Source of the DNA: Pseudooctadecabacter jejudonensis
Lineage (GTDB): Bacteria > Pseudomonadota > Alphaproteobacteria > Rhodobacterales > Rhodobacteraceae
Length of the DNA stretch: 64,000 nt
Assembly: GCF_900172275.1 (NCBI RefSeq)
Contig: NZ_FWFT01000003.1
Coordinates: 434,001 to 498,000 of the forward strand
Direction: 5' to 3'
The number at the start of each line of letters is the position of its first letter. The stretch's first letter is position 1. This document shows positions 1 to 7,726 of the stretch, piece after piece. The position numbers and the translations under genes were made by a program. The notes beneath the pieces are model-generated. The model ran no database searches, was not told where the DNA came from, and was given only the letters and a program-made list of their open reading frames with translations.

Positions 1-288
1 CACCAACAAAGGCCGCAAACCCCGTTGCTGCAACCCTTTGGTAAATTGGTCAAAGACGTTCAAAAAGATCGGGTTGTGAAAGTTGTTGGACACAAGCCCG
101 ATCAACTTCGTGCGTCCCGTCGTCAAAGACGACGCCAGCGCGTTGGGGCTATAGCTCAGCGCGGCTGCGGCTTTTTCGACTTTGGCGCGGGTCTTGGGGC
201 TGACCGAGGCGCCTTCGGTGTAGGTGCGCGAAACAGCAGATCGGGACACGCCCGCACGTTCTGCCACTTCTTTCAACGTCACCGGCAC
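1..288 (-). CDS. LacI-family transcriptional regulator (N-terminal part, cut by window edge)
   Basis: Only the first 96 codons lie inside the window. A GTG start at 288 is preceded by an AAGGGGG ribosome site about six bases away. The N-terminus is a classic LacI helix-turn-helix (VTLKEVAERAGVSRSAVSR) followed by the hinge (YSPNALASSL) and the start of the sugar-binding domain (GLVSNNFHNP). It is the last gene of the minus-strand ABC transporter operon, ten bases after the small membrane protein gene. LacI proteins of this kind repress local sugar genes until a sugar binds. The perfect LacI-type palindrome at 4400-4421, ahead of the first gene of the operon, is its probable operator (inference). 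Confidence 0.9.
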   Translation of the reverse strand, partial: MPVTLKEVAERAGVSRSAVSRTYTEGASVSPKTRAKVEKAAAALSYSPNALASSLTTGRTKLIGLVSNNFHNPIFLNVFDQFTKGLQQRGLRPLLV

Positions 289-298
289 GAAAGCCCCC

Positions 299-532
299 TT
301 ATGATCCCTGATCCTCAGCCTTGGCGGCGGCGCGCACGGCATCCCAATCCGCTGTCAGCAGTTTCCAACCGGCGATGCCGCCTAAGCCCATGAAAATCAA
401 CCCCCACGTTAAGGCGCCGGTGGAAAATTCGAAAAGTGCCCAAAGAACGGGCACGGCGACCACGGCCACCCTGCGCCAAACAGGCAAAAAGAACGGGATG
501 TCAAAATCCAGCAGCCGGGCGCGTTGCGTCAT
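299..532 (-). CDS. Small two-helix membrane protein in sugar ABC operon
   Basis: This 77-residue protein starts at an ATG that overlaps the stop of the ABC ATPase gene by four bases (ATGA), so its translation is probably coupled to the ATPase. Two hydrophobic stretches (about residues 14-33 and 38-58) suggest a two-helix inner-membrane protein, followed by a short charged tail. I do not recognise a family and see no motif that gives a function. Its position between the ATPase and lacI suggests a link to the transporter, for example as an accessory subunit, but this is inference only. The overlap and hydrophobic pattern support a real gene. Confidence 0.6.
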   Translation of the reverse strand: MTQRARLLDFDIPFFLPVWRRVAVVAVPVLWALFEFSTGALTWGLIFMGLGGIAGWKLLTADWDAVRAAAKAEDQGS

Positions 533-1302
533 GCCGCGCCCTCGAACTCCGCCCCCGTTTTGGCACCGGTGATATAGGCCACGATGTCTTGTCCGTCTGT
601 CTCTTCTTTGCGCAGATTGGCAACGATGCGCCCGCGGCGAAAGACGACAATCCGGTCCACCAGATCCATCACCTGACGCATGTTGTGGCTGACAAGGATC
701 AACGGCTCCCCCTGATCTTTCAACGTTCGGATGATGTTTTCCACCTGCGACGTTTCCTGCACGCCAAGGGCAGCGGTGGGTTCGTCCATGATCGTCAGTT
801 TGGAATGAAACGACGCGGTGCGTGCGATGGCCACACACTGCCGTTGCCCGCCTGACATGTTTTGGATCGTGTTGCGGATGTTGGGGATTTTTACGCCGGT
901 CTTTTCGAGGGCGGCCAATGTGTCCGCGCGCATCGCCTTGTAATCGAGGAATTTGAACGGCCCCAGCCAATCCCATTTCGTCTTTTCACGGCCCAAGAAG
1001 AGATTGTCCGGCACATCCAGCGCATCGGCCAATGCCAGCGTCTGGAACACGGTTTCAATCCCTGCCTCTCGCGCGTCCAAGGGGCCTGCAAAATTCACCT
1101 CTTGCCCGTCGAAAATCACTTTGCCGCTGGTGCGCTGTTCCACGCCGGTGATTTGGCGCACGAAGGTGGATTTGCCCGCCCCGTTGTCGCCCATGATGGC
1201 AACATGTTCGCCCTTTTCCAGTTTGAAATTGGCGTCGTTGAGGGCGTGCACCCCGCCGTAGTGTTTTGTCAGACCTTGGGTCTCAAGAATAATGTCGGCC
1301 AT
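529..1302 (-). CDS. Sugar ABC transporter ATP-binding protein, single-domain CUT2 type
   Basis: The 257-residue cytoplasmic ATPase energises the importer encoded with it. It shows a Walker A (GDNGAGKST), an ABC signature (MSGGQ) and a Walker B followed by the catalytic Glu (LTIMDEPTAAL). The start is the ATG at 1302, where the typical N-terminus MADIILETQGLTKHYGG begins; in-frame upstream codons run into the permease gene. Most CUT2 ATPases such as RbsA carry two tandem ABC domains and about 500 residues. This one has a single domain, like the fructose-type FrcA proteins of rhizobia. It lies 10 bases after the permease gene and overlaps the next gene by 4. Confidence 0.92.
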   Translation of the reverse strand: MADIILETQGLTKHYGGVHALNDANFKLEKGEHVAIMGDNGAGKSTFVRQITGVEQRTSGKVIFDGQEVNFAGPLDAREAGIETVFQTLALADALDVPDNLFLGREKTKWDWLGPFKFLDYKAMRADTLAALEKTGVKIPNIRNTIQNMSGGQRQCVAIARTASFHSKLTIMDEPTAALGVQETSQVENIIRTLKDQGEPLILVSHNMRQVMDLVDRIVVFRRGRIVANLRKEETDGQDIVAYITGAKTGAEFEGAA

Positions 1303-1312
1303 GTTTGCCTCC

Positions 1313-2395
1313 CTAACTGCGCGATGCCGCGCGTTCTTGGCGCACTTTGTCCAGCACCACCGCCGCAATGATAATCGCCCCCATGGCCATCAGTTGATAA
1401 AAGGCGTCGAGCTTGATGTAGGTGAAGCCAGATTGGATCACACCGAAAACCATGGCCCCCAGCACCGTCCCGGGGATTGACCCGCGCCCGCCCGTCAGAC
1501 TGACACCGCCAATGACGGCCATCGCAATGGCGTAGAGTTCATAGAAAATGCCCATGCCCGATTGCGCGGTCAGGTTCTTGGAACTCAGCACGATCGCCGC
1601 AAAGGCCGCGAGCATCGACGCAATCATGTAAACGCGCACCTTATGGCGGTTCACGTTGATCCCCGACATGCGGGCCGCGTCTTCATTCGATCCGATGGCA
1701 TAGGTGTGTTTGCCATGCAGGGTGTAGCGCATGATCACGTGCATCAGCACCGCAATGCCCAGAAACCAGAAGACCGGCATCATCCCCTTGCCCAGCGCGG
1801 CAAATCCCTCCGTGGGGAAAGACACAGGCTGACCACGGGTCCAGGCTTGCGCGATGCCACGGCAGATCAGGAACATGCCCAATGTCGCGATGAACGGTGG
1901 AATGCGGGTGTAGGCGATCAAACTGCCGTTGATCGCGCCAATCATGGCACCAAACAAAAGACCCACAACCACCGGTATCAATACCGGTAAATCAAACGCC
2001 CATTCCCCAAACACAGCCTTGGGGTTGGGGTTGCCATTGACCAGTTCGGTCTGGGCAAACGACATCACAATCATCGCCGTCGCACCGACCAAGGGCCCCG
2101 ACGACAGATCAATCCCACCTGAGATGATGACCTGCGTCACCCCCAGCGCGATGATCCCGATGATCGAGACCTGCAAAATGATGATGCGCAGCCGCGCTTC
2201 GTTGAAAATGGTGTCAAAGCGGTCTTGGGTGTCGAACAAAAAGCTTTGGCCGTTCATGTACGGCAACACCTGACCCAACACCTCAAAGACTGCGACGATC
2301 AGGATCAAAGCGAAAAAGATATTCACCTCGCCCGGCAAGGACCGCTTTTTGCGGTCGTAGGTCAGCCCGCCAATTCCGTGCGATGTTTCGGACAT
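1313..2395 (-). CDS. Sugar ABC transporter permease, CUT2 (RbsC/FrcC-like)
   Basis: This 360-residue protein has about ten hydrophobic segments and the family motif region ISGGIDLSSGPLVG, plus GGVSLTGGRGSIPGTVLGA near the end; both are typical of RbsC/FrcC-type permeases (BPD_transp_2). It forms the inner-membrane channel for the sugar or polyol delivered by the binding protein encoded upstream. A 113-base gap with a strong stem-loop separates it from the binding-protein gene, a common way to keep permease levels below those of the binding protein. The substrate cannot be read from the sequence; the neighbouring IolI-like isomerase hints at an inositol or related polyol. Confidence 0.92.
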   Translation of the reverse strand: MSETSHGIGGLTYDRKKRSLPGEVNIFFALILIVAVFEVLGQVLPYMNGQSFLFDTQDRFDTIFNEARLRIIILQVSIIGIIALGVTQVIISGGIDLSSGPLVGATAMIVMSFAQTELVNGNPNPKAVFGEWAFDLPVLIPVVVGLLFGAMIGAINGSLIAYTRIPPFIATLGMFLICRGIAQAWTRGQPVSFPTEGFAALGKGMMPVFWFLGIAVLMHVIMRYTLHGKHTYAIGSNEDAARMSGINVNRHKVRVYMIASMLAAFAAIVLSSKNLTAQSGMGIFYELYAIAMAVIGGVSLTGGRGSIPGTVLGAMVFGVIQSGFTYIKLDAFYQLMAMGAIIIAAVVLDKVRQERAASRS

Positions 2396-2469
2396 CTTGG
2401 ATGTTTCCTTTATGGAGTGGTTTGGTGTGGGTGTGTGCCGATGTGGCCGAACCGCCCGCCTGCGGTGTG

Positions 2470-2493
2470 GCAGGCCACGCGAACGCGGCCTGC
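2470..2493 (-). other. Intercistronic stem-loop between binding protein and permease genes
   Basis: GCAGGCC (2470-2476) pairs with GGCCTGC (2487-2493) around a short inner GCG/CGC pairing. It lies in the gap between the binding-protein and permease genes. Such hairpins usually stabilise the upstream message or partly terminate transcription. No U-run follows, so a full terminator is unlikely. Confidence 0.6.
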
Positions 2494-2508
2494 CTGAGTT
2501 TGGAACGC

Positions 2509-3447
2509 TTACTGGAATTCAGCCGCGTTTTCTGGGGTCACCAGAATGAACGGGATGAACACGGTCTTGTCGACCTCTTCACCCGCGGCCAGTGCCAACG
2601 CGGTGTCGATGGACCCAGCACCCTGACCAGCAAGGTCCTGGAACACTGTCACGTCCATGTCGCCAGCAGTCATCGCCACCAGCGCGTCAGGTGTTGCGTC
2701 AACGCCGCCCACCTGGACGTCGTCCATGCTGATGCCGTTGGCCTTCATGGCCTGGATCGCACCGATGGCCATTTCGTCGTTGTTGGCGATGACGAAGTCG
2801 AACTCTTCACCCGAAGACAACCAGTTGGTCATCAAGTCTTGGGCTTCATCCCGCGACCAGTTTGCCGTCTGCTCATCGATCAGCGTCATGAAGTTACACA
2901 TGTCCATGCCGATCACGTCATAAACGTCCTTGGAACGCTGAACAGCAGCCTGATTGGACAGCTGACCGTTCATCAGATACCCGGTTGCACCGCCGGATTT
3001 GCCTTCGGCGCGCAGGTTGCGGCAGATTTGAAACGCCTGCAGCGTGCCGGATTCGATCTCGTTGGACGCCACGAACGCCTGACCTTCGGGCAGTGTATCC
3101 ATGTTGATCGGCTGACGGTTCACATAAACCAGCGGTACGCCAGCGGCGGCGGCGGCGTTGGACATGGCTTCGGTTGCATTGGTGTCCACCGCGTTCACGA
3201 TAATCGCATCCACGCCAGACGCGATGAAATTGTTGATCTGATCGAGCTGACGCGCCACGTCGTCTTGCGCGTCTTCCATCTGCAGTTCAACACCGTCCAG
3301 CGTCGCGATGTGATCGGTCATGCCGTTGCGCATGATGGTCAGACCGTTATCGTCAAACCGTGCAATGGATGCGCCGATGTTCTGCGCCATGGCAGTGGTG
3401 CCCATCATCATCGTCGAAAGGCCAGCGGCCATAAGGATCTTTTTCAT
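2509..3447 (-). CDS. Periplasmic sugar-binding protein of ABC transporter
   Basis: The 312-residue protein starts at the ATG at 3447 with a clear Sec signal peptide (MKKILMAAGLSTMMMGTTAMA, cleavage after AMA). A GGGAGGAAACC ribosome site lies just upstream. The rest is a type I periplasmic binding protein of the RbsB/IbpA kind: ASGVDAIIVNAVDT, VASNEIESG, ANNDEMAIGAIQA and GGVDATPDA are the usual ligand-site and hinge segments. It captures a sugar or cyclitol and hands it to the permease. It is the second gene of the operon, 73 bases after the IolI-like gene. The substrate is not determined; inositol, ribose or a related sugar are all possible. Confidence 0.93.
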   Translation of the reverse strand: MKKILMAAGLSTMMMGTTAMAQNIGASIARFDDNGLTIMRNGMTDHIATLDGVELQMEDAQDDVARQLDQINNFIASGVDAIIVNAVDTNATEAMSNAAAAAGVPLVYVNRQPINMDTLPEGQAFVASNEIESGTLQAFQICRNLRAEGKSGGATGYLMNGQLSNQAAVQRSKDVYDVIGMDMCNFMTLIDEQTANWSRDEAQDLMTNWLSSGEEFDFVIANNDEMAIGAIQAMKANGISMDDVQVGGVDATPDALVAMTAGDMDVTVFQDLAGQGAGSIDTALALAAGEEVDKTVFIPFILVTPENAAEFQ

Positions 3448-3520
3448 TGGTTTCCTCCCAAAAGTCGTGCCCGGCACACGGTTGATTTTTCCGGGACCTC
3501 TGATCGAGGCGATTGACCCA

Positions 3521-4345
3521 TCACACCGCCCCCGCGGCATCGGCCTGCAGCTGGCGTGTGATGAATGCGATAGATCCGGCCAAAGCCTCCTCCGGATCGG
3601 TTAAGTCATGGATTTCCGGCGCAAAAGATTCCAAGGACAGCGGCCCTCGATATCCATCTGCCGCAAGCGCACGAAGTTGCGCGATGCTGCCAAGACGGTC
3701 ATCCGCGTCCACCAGCACGCGGTGCGCATCTGTCATGGCCGCGGGCGGCACGTTCGCTGCGACACCGGATACATGCACCATGCCTGTCCGTTTGGCATAC
3801 ATGGTGCCATCACCCGCAAGGCAGTGATGAAAAGTGTCATGTATGAGTTCAAAACACGCAGACGCCCCCATATCCTCAAGCACCTGCACCACGTCGTCCT
3901 TATGGCGCAAGGTTGCGTTTGCGAAACCCAGCGGTTCGATGAAGCCGATCAGGTCGCGGCTGTTCAATTCCGGCTGCAAGACCGCCAACGCGGTCTGCAA
4001 CATGCGCCGTTGCTCAGCGCGCGTCACAGGCGCATCCCCGACATCAGGGATCAACGCGATCCCCCGCGCGCCACAGGCCACCGCCTGATCCATCAAAGCG
4101 GTCGCCGCCCCCAGCCGCTGGGCCGTATCACGGTTGAACGCCGCCATTTCAGCCAATGCGAATATCTTGAGGTCCGTCTGGCGCGCCGCGTCGTCCGCGT
4201 AGGTGGGTCCGTGGCCGTCAAAAGGCTGACCCTCCAGATCTGTTCGCAATTCCACCCCTGCACAGCCCAACGACTTCGCCATAGCAAACAGGCCGCGCAT
4301 AGGTATCCGCGGGACAGTCATATGGTTCAATCCAAAGGTCGGCAT
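3521..4345 (-). CDS. TIM-barrel sugar isomerase/epimerase, IolI-like
   Basis: This protein of about 274 residues belongs to the AP-endonuclease-2-like TIM-barrel family (IolI, hydroxypyruvate and sugar-phosphate isomerases). Visible metal-site segments are GFIEPLGFAN (Glu), FELIHDTFHH (Asp and His), GMVHVSG (His) and PLSLESFAPE (Glu). The family interconverts keto-sugars or inososes with a divalent metal. I chose the ATG at 4345 with a GGGGGGAG ribosome site; a GTG at 4366 is an alternative. It is the first gene of the ABC operon, directly behind the LacI palindrome, so it probably acts on the imported compound. Inosose isomerase is the closest guess; confidence in the exact reaction is low. 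Confidence 0.85.
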   Translation of the reverse strand: MPTFGLNHMTVPRIPMRGLFAMAKSLGCAGVELRTDLEGQPFDGHGPTYADDAARQTDLKIFALAEMAAFNRDTAQRLGAATALMDQAVACGARGIALIPDVGDAPVTRAEQRRMLQTALAVLQPELNSRDLIGFIEPLGFANATLRHKDDVVQVLEDMGASACFELIHDTFHHCLAGDGTMYAKRTGMVHVSGVAANVPPAAMTDAHRVLVDADDRLGSIAQLRALAADGYRGPLSLESFAPEIHDLTDPEEALAGSIAFITRQLQADAAGAV

Positions 4346-4399
4346 TGGCAAACGTGCTCCCCCCACAATTCCCGATCTTCACCTTAACCGCGATTCGAT

Positions 4400-4421
4400 T
4401 TTTTGCAACCGGTTGCAAAAA
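4400..4421. promoter_or_regulatory. LacI-type operator, perfect 22-bp palindrome
   Basis: The core TTGCAACCGGTTGCAA is extended by AAA/TTT on both sides to a perfect 22-bp inverted repeat with a central CG, the usual form of a LacI-family operator. It lies 55 bases upstream of the IolI-like start codon, where it would overlap the promoter. The LacI gene ending the same operon is the likely binder. Confidence 0.85.
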
Positions 4422-4555
4422 GAAAGTGCGTCGGCCCGCCAAGCGCGGATTTGGCGATGGGTGCAGAAACGAGGATCAAACCGACCCTTTGATCGCGCGA
4501 ACCTAAGGCATCCGGAACGGCTTCGACATCGGCACGGACAACGGCTTGAAAACGT

Positions 4556-4577
4556 GCCTACCTATCATTAGGTAGGC
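4556..4577. promoter_or_regulatory. TetR-type operator palindrome upstream of cupin operon
   Basis: GCCTACCTA (4556-4564) and TAGGTAGGC (4569-4577) form perfect 9-bp arms around TCAT. The site ends 56 bases before the cupin start codon. The operon's third gene encodes a TetR regulator, so autoregulated repression here is the simplest reading. Confidence 0.75.
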
Positions 4578-4633
4578 AAAACAATTCAATCGAATTCCCC
4601 TCCCAATTGTCCCGTCACAGAAGGACCGTTTCC

Positions 4634-5302
4634 ATGACCCTGAACGCAGATTTCTTACGCAAAGTGGTTGTACAGTCCGACACACTGGACTGGCAGCCCT
4701 CGCCCATGACGGGGGTAGACCGCCGTATGCTTGATCGGATCGGGGACGAAGTGGCCCGCGCGACAAGCATTGTCCGCTATGCCCCGGGCAGTGCTTTTTC
4801 CGCACATACGCACACGGGCGGCGAAGAATTTATCGTTCTGGACGGCGTGTTTCAAGATGAACATGGCGACTTTCCTGCAGGCACCTATGTGCGCAACCCA
4901 CCCACAACATCGCATACGCCACGGTCTGACAAAGGTTGCACGATTTTCGTGAAGCTCTGGCAGTTTGACATGGGCGATCGCACGCAGTTTCGCAAAACGA
5001 TGGTCGACGAACTGGCGGCGCCTGAGGGCGGCGTGGCCACGGCAACGTTGTACCAAGACGCCCGTGAAACCGTGACCTTCCATCGGCTTGACGCCGGTGC
5101 AACGCTGACCTCCGACGCGAGTGGCGGGATTGAGGCCCTGGTTATAGATGGGGCCCTGACCGTCGATGAGGACGTTTTGCGCCGCCACGCCTGGGTTCGT
5201 CTGCCTGAGGGCATGCCCCTGCATGCTGCAGCGGGGCCGCAGGGCGCGCAGGTCTGGATGAAAACAGGCCACCTGCCCTACGCGCAAGCGCCGACTGTCT
5301 GA
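4634..5302 (+). CDS. ChrR-like cupin domain protein
   Basis: This 222-residue protein starts at the ATG at 4634. The first half is a cupin with likely metal ligands in [16 protein letters not shown] (HxH and Glu) and the later His of TTSHTP, resembling the C-terminal cupin of the anti-sigma factor ChrR. The zinc-binding anti-sigma domain of true ChrR is absent, so it is not expected to bind a sigma factor. The second half looks like a weaker second cupin ([16 protein letters not shown], then LPEGMPLHA). It is first in a three-gene operon with a FAD oxidoreductase (5-base gap) and a TetR regulator. A detoxification or small-molecule oxidation role is possible but not shown. Confidence 0.82.
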   Translation: MTLNADFLRKVVVQSDTLDWQPSPMTGVDRRMLDRIGDEVARATSIVRYAPGSAFSAHTHTGGEEFIVLDGVFQDEHGDFPAGTYVRNPPTTSHTPRSDKGCTIFVKLWQFDMGDRTQFRKTMVDELAAPEGGVATATLYQDARETVTFHRLDAGATLTSDASGGIEALVIDGALTVDEDVLRRHAWVRLPEGMPLHAAAGPQGAQVWMKTGHLPYAQAPTV

Positions 5303-5307
5303 CCCTG

Positions 5308-6384
5308 ATGCAGACGGATACACTGATCATCGGGGGCGGTCTGTCCGGTCTGTCCTTGGCCACGACCCTGCACGCCGCAGGCCACAATTTTCTCCTTGTT
5401 GAGGCAGGTGGCCGTTTGGGGGGCCGCATCCTGACCCAGCCAGCTGGCCCTGCGAAGTTTGACATGGGGCCTGCGTGGTTTTGGCCGGGCCAGCCGCGCA
5501 TGGCGGCCTTGGTCCAATCCCTTGGCCTGCATGTTTTTGACCAACATGCCGCAGGCGATCTGATGTTTGAGGACGAACAGGGCCGCGCCCAACGCGGGCG
5601 CGGGATGGCCTCCATGCAATGGTCCTCGCGTGTGGCCGGTGGTCTGGGCGGTGTCATCGACGGTTTGGCACAGGCCTTTCCCCACGACCGCCTCCACCTG
5701 AACACTCAGATCACGGACCTGCGTCAAATCGCGGGCGGGGTTGAGGCCACGGCGCAATCAGGCCTTACCCTTACAGCCAACCGCGTCGTCGCAGCCCTGC
5801 CGCCGCGCATCGCGGCAACTTGGTCGTTTTCGCCTGCGCTGCCAGACAACAGCTTGTACGCCATGACCGCGGTGCCCACATGGATGGCCGGACAGGCCAA
5901 AGCGGTCGCTGTCTATCCGCACCCCTTCTGGCGTGACGCGGGCCTGTCTGGCGACGCGATGAGCCGCTTTGGTCCGATGGTCGAAATCCACGATGCATCG
6001 CCCCATGACGAAAGCTGCGGGGCCTTGTTTGGCTTTATCGGTCTGTCCCCCGACGCACGTCAGGACACCGACAGCCTGCGCCACCACATCCTTGCCCAAC
6101 TCGTGCGCCTGTTCGGGTCAAAGGCAGAAAACCCCATAGATGTTGTGTCAAAAGACTGGGCGCATGACCCGCTCACGGCCACGTCTGAGGATCGCGCGCC
6201 GCTGCGTTTCCATCCCCAATACGGCTTGCCCGCGTCCCTAAAAGGGCTTTGGGGCAACCGCCTGATCCTGTCGGGCACCGAAACCGCCCCCACCTTCGGC
6301 GGCTATCTTGAAGGCGCGCTGGAGGCGGCCGATTTGACGGCGACTGAAATCCTGACATCAAAGGCCCCAACCCATGCCCTCTGA
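5308..6384 (+). CDS. FAD-dependent amine-oxidase-family oxidoreductase
   Basis: The 358-residue protein has the N-terminal dinucleotide-binding motif IIGGGLSGLS, then EAGGRLGGRI (the GG doublet of amine oxidases), and ends with the FAD-contacting segment LSGTETAPTFGGYLEGALEAAD. This is the flavin amine oxidase/protoporphyrinogen oxidase fold in its normal order. At 358 residues it is shorter than most (430-500), with a reduced substrate domain. It follows the cupin gene by five bases and overlaps the TetR gene by eleven, so the three are cotranscribed. The substrate is unknown. No signal peptide is visible; it should be cytoplasmic. Confidence 0.85.
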   Translation: MQTDTLIIGGGLSGLSLATTLHAAGHNFLLVEAGGRLGGRILTQPAGPAKFDMGPAWFWPGQPRMAALVQSLGLHVFDQHAAGDLMFEDEQGRAQRGRGMASMQWSSRVAGGLGGVIDGLAQAFPHDRLHLNTQITDLRQIAGGVEATAQSGLTLTANRVVAALPPRIAATWSFSPALPDNSLYAMTAVPTWMAGQAKAVAVYPHPFWRDAGLSGDAMSRFGPMVEIHDASPHDESCGALFGFIGLSPDARQDTDSLRHHILAQLVRLFGSKAENPIDVVSKDWAHDPLTATSEDRAPLRFHPQYGLPASLKGLWGNRLILSGTETAPTFGGYLEGALEAADLTATEILTSKAPTHAL

Positions 6385-6943
6385 CACCAAAACTGCCCTT
6401 CTTGATTGCGCCGAAGCCGCAGTCCGCGCCCGCGGGTTTGATGCGTTCAGCTATGCCGATTTGGCGCAAACCGTGGGCATCCGCAAAGCGTCCATACACT
6501 ATCATTTTCCCACCAAGGCAGATCTGTCCGACGCGCTGATAACCCGCTATCAGACCATGATCGAAGCCAAGCTGGCTCGAATTGATGCGGAACAGCCCAC
6601 GGCGGCTGGGCGTCTGGCGGCACTTGTGGTCTTTTACCGGGCTGCATCACACAACGGCCAATCCGTCTGTTTGTGCGTGGCGTTGAGTGGCAGTCGCGAA
6701 AGTCTGACCGATGGGGTCGTGGCGAAAATGGCGGCGTTCCGAAAGACCTTGGTAGACTGGCTGGCCCGGACCTATGCAGCTGGACAGACGGACCAGTCTA
6801 TCACAGGCGTCAACGTGCCAAAGGATGAGGCTCGCGCGACCCTTGCCCTTCTTGAAGGGGCACATCTGGCCGCCCACACGGCCGCAGACATCTCGCTCTT
6901 CGACGGGGCGACCGCGCTGCTGACCAACCGCTTGACCTGCTGA
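6374..6943 (+). CDS. TetR/AcrR-family transcriptional regulator
   Basis: The 189-residue protein has a TetR helix-turn-helix in its first 50 residues (FSYADLAQTVGIRKASIHYHFPTKADL), with the typical HYHF-K-DL ending. The C-terminal part is all-helical and would hold the effector pocket. Its start overlaps the end of the FAD oxidoreductase gene by 11 bases. As last gene of the cupin-FAD operon it probably binds the 22-bp palindrome at 4556-4577 and represses its own operon until an effector, perhaps a substrate of the oxidoreductase, is present (inference). Confidence 0.93.
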   Translation: MPSDTKTALLDCAEAAVRARGFDAFSYADLAQTVGIRKASIHYHFPTKADLSDALITRYQTMIEAKLARIDAEQPTAAGRLAALVVFYRAASHNGQSVCLCVALSGSRESLTDGVVAKMAAFRKTLVDWLARTYAAGQTDQSITGVNVPKDEARATLALLEGAHLAAHTAADISLFDGATALLTNRLTC

Positions 6944-6982
6944 CATCCACCGCCTTCACAAAACACTTGCCGGATCGTGATT

Positions 6983-7004
6983 GCGTATACACTTTGTATA
7001 CAAA
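6983..7004. promoter_or_regulatory. GntR-type operator upstream of gntR operon
   Basis: TTTGTATACAAA (6993-7004) is a perfect 12-bp palindrome, preceded at 6983-6990 by GCGTATAC, giving two GTATAC cores ten bases apart. TTGTATACAA-type sites are common targets of FCD-domain GntR regulators. It lies just ahead of the GntR start at 7022, so autoregulation is likely. Confidence 0.7.
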
Positions 7005-7021
7005 CGAATCTGGAGGTCCCC

Positions 7022-7726
7022 GTGCCACGTTCAACAAAAGACGAATGTCTCGATGACCTGCGCCGTCGCATCCTGTCGACAGATCTGCCCCCCGGTGCCG
7101 ATCTGGATGAGGCGGACCTGTCAGACCACTACGGCATGTCCCGCACCCCCCTGCGCGAGGTTCTTCAACGGCTACAAGGTGAGGGCTACGTTCAGCTGGC
7201 GCAACATAGGGGCGCCAAAGTGGCCTCTATGGACATCGACGTGTTACGGACATTCTTCCAGACGGCGCCGATGGTTTACGCCAACGTCGCGCGGCTGGCT
7301 TGTGAAAACGCAACCTCTGCCCAGCTGGGGAAACTGAAGGACGCACAACAAGGGTTCCGACGCGCCGCCCAAGGCGGCCACCCGGATGACGCGGCGCTTG
7401 CCAATCACCGGTTCCATGCCTTGATCGGGGACATGGCACAGAACCCTTATCTGGTCGCGTCCCTGTCCCGCCTGCAGATTGATCACACGCGCCTCAGTCA
7501 GACGTTCTACCGCCCCGCCGCCCCGTCCGAGGCCCTGTTGGTCCAAAAGGCCATTGAACAACACGACGCGATGATCAGCGCGCTTGAGGTACGCGACGCC
7601 AGCATGGTGATCGACGTGACGTTGCAGCACTGGGACCTCAGCCGTGACCGAATGGAACGCTATGTGCGCCCCGATCCCCTTCCAGTTGACATCATTCCAT
7701 TTAAGGACAGCCGAAATGCAGTTTGA
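7022..7726 (+). CDS. GntR-family regulator (FCD/FadR subfamily)
   Basis: I place the start at the GTG at 7022, five bases after a GGAGG ribosome site; an ATG at 6977 would put the operator inside the coding region. The N-terminus is a winged helix (LDEADLSDHYGMSRTPLREVLQRLQGEGYV). The helical C-terminal domain carries the FCD metal-site pattern, with ANHRFHALIGDMAQN, EQHDAMISAL and TLQHWDLSRD giving Asp/His ligands. It leads a five-gene operon, and its stop overlaps the start of the dapA-like gene by 11 bases. It probably senses an intermediate of the pathway encoded downstream. Confidence 0.92.
   Translation: MPRSTKDECLDDLRRRILSTDLPPGADLDEADLSDHYGMSRTPLREVLQRLQGEGYVQLAQHRGAKVASMDIDVLRTFFQTAPMVYANVARLACENATSAQLGKLKDAQQGFRRAAQGGHPDDAALANHRFHALIGDMAQNPYLVASLSRLQIDHTRLSQTFYRPAAPSEALLVQKAIEQHDAMISALEVRDASMVIDVTLQHWDLSRDRMERYVRPDPLPVDIIPFKDSRNAV

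Noticed and set aside
2383-3516. A 377-codon open frame on the plus strand
   Set aside because: It is antisense to the periplasmic binding-protein gene, which has a signal peptide and family motifs.
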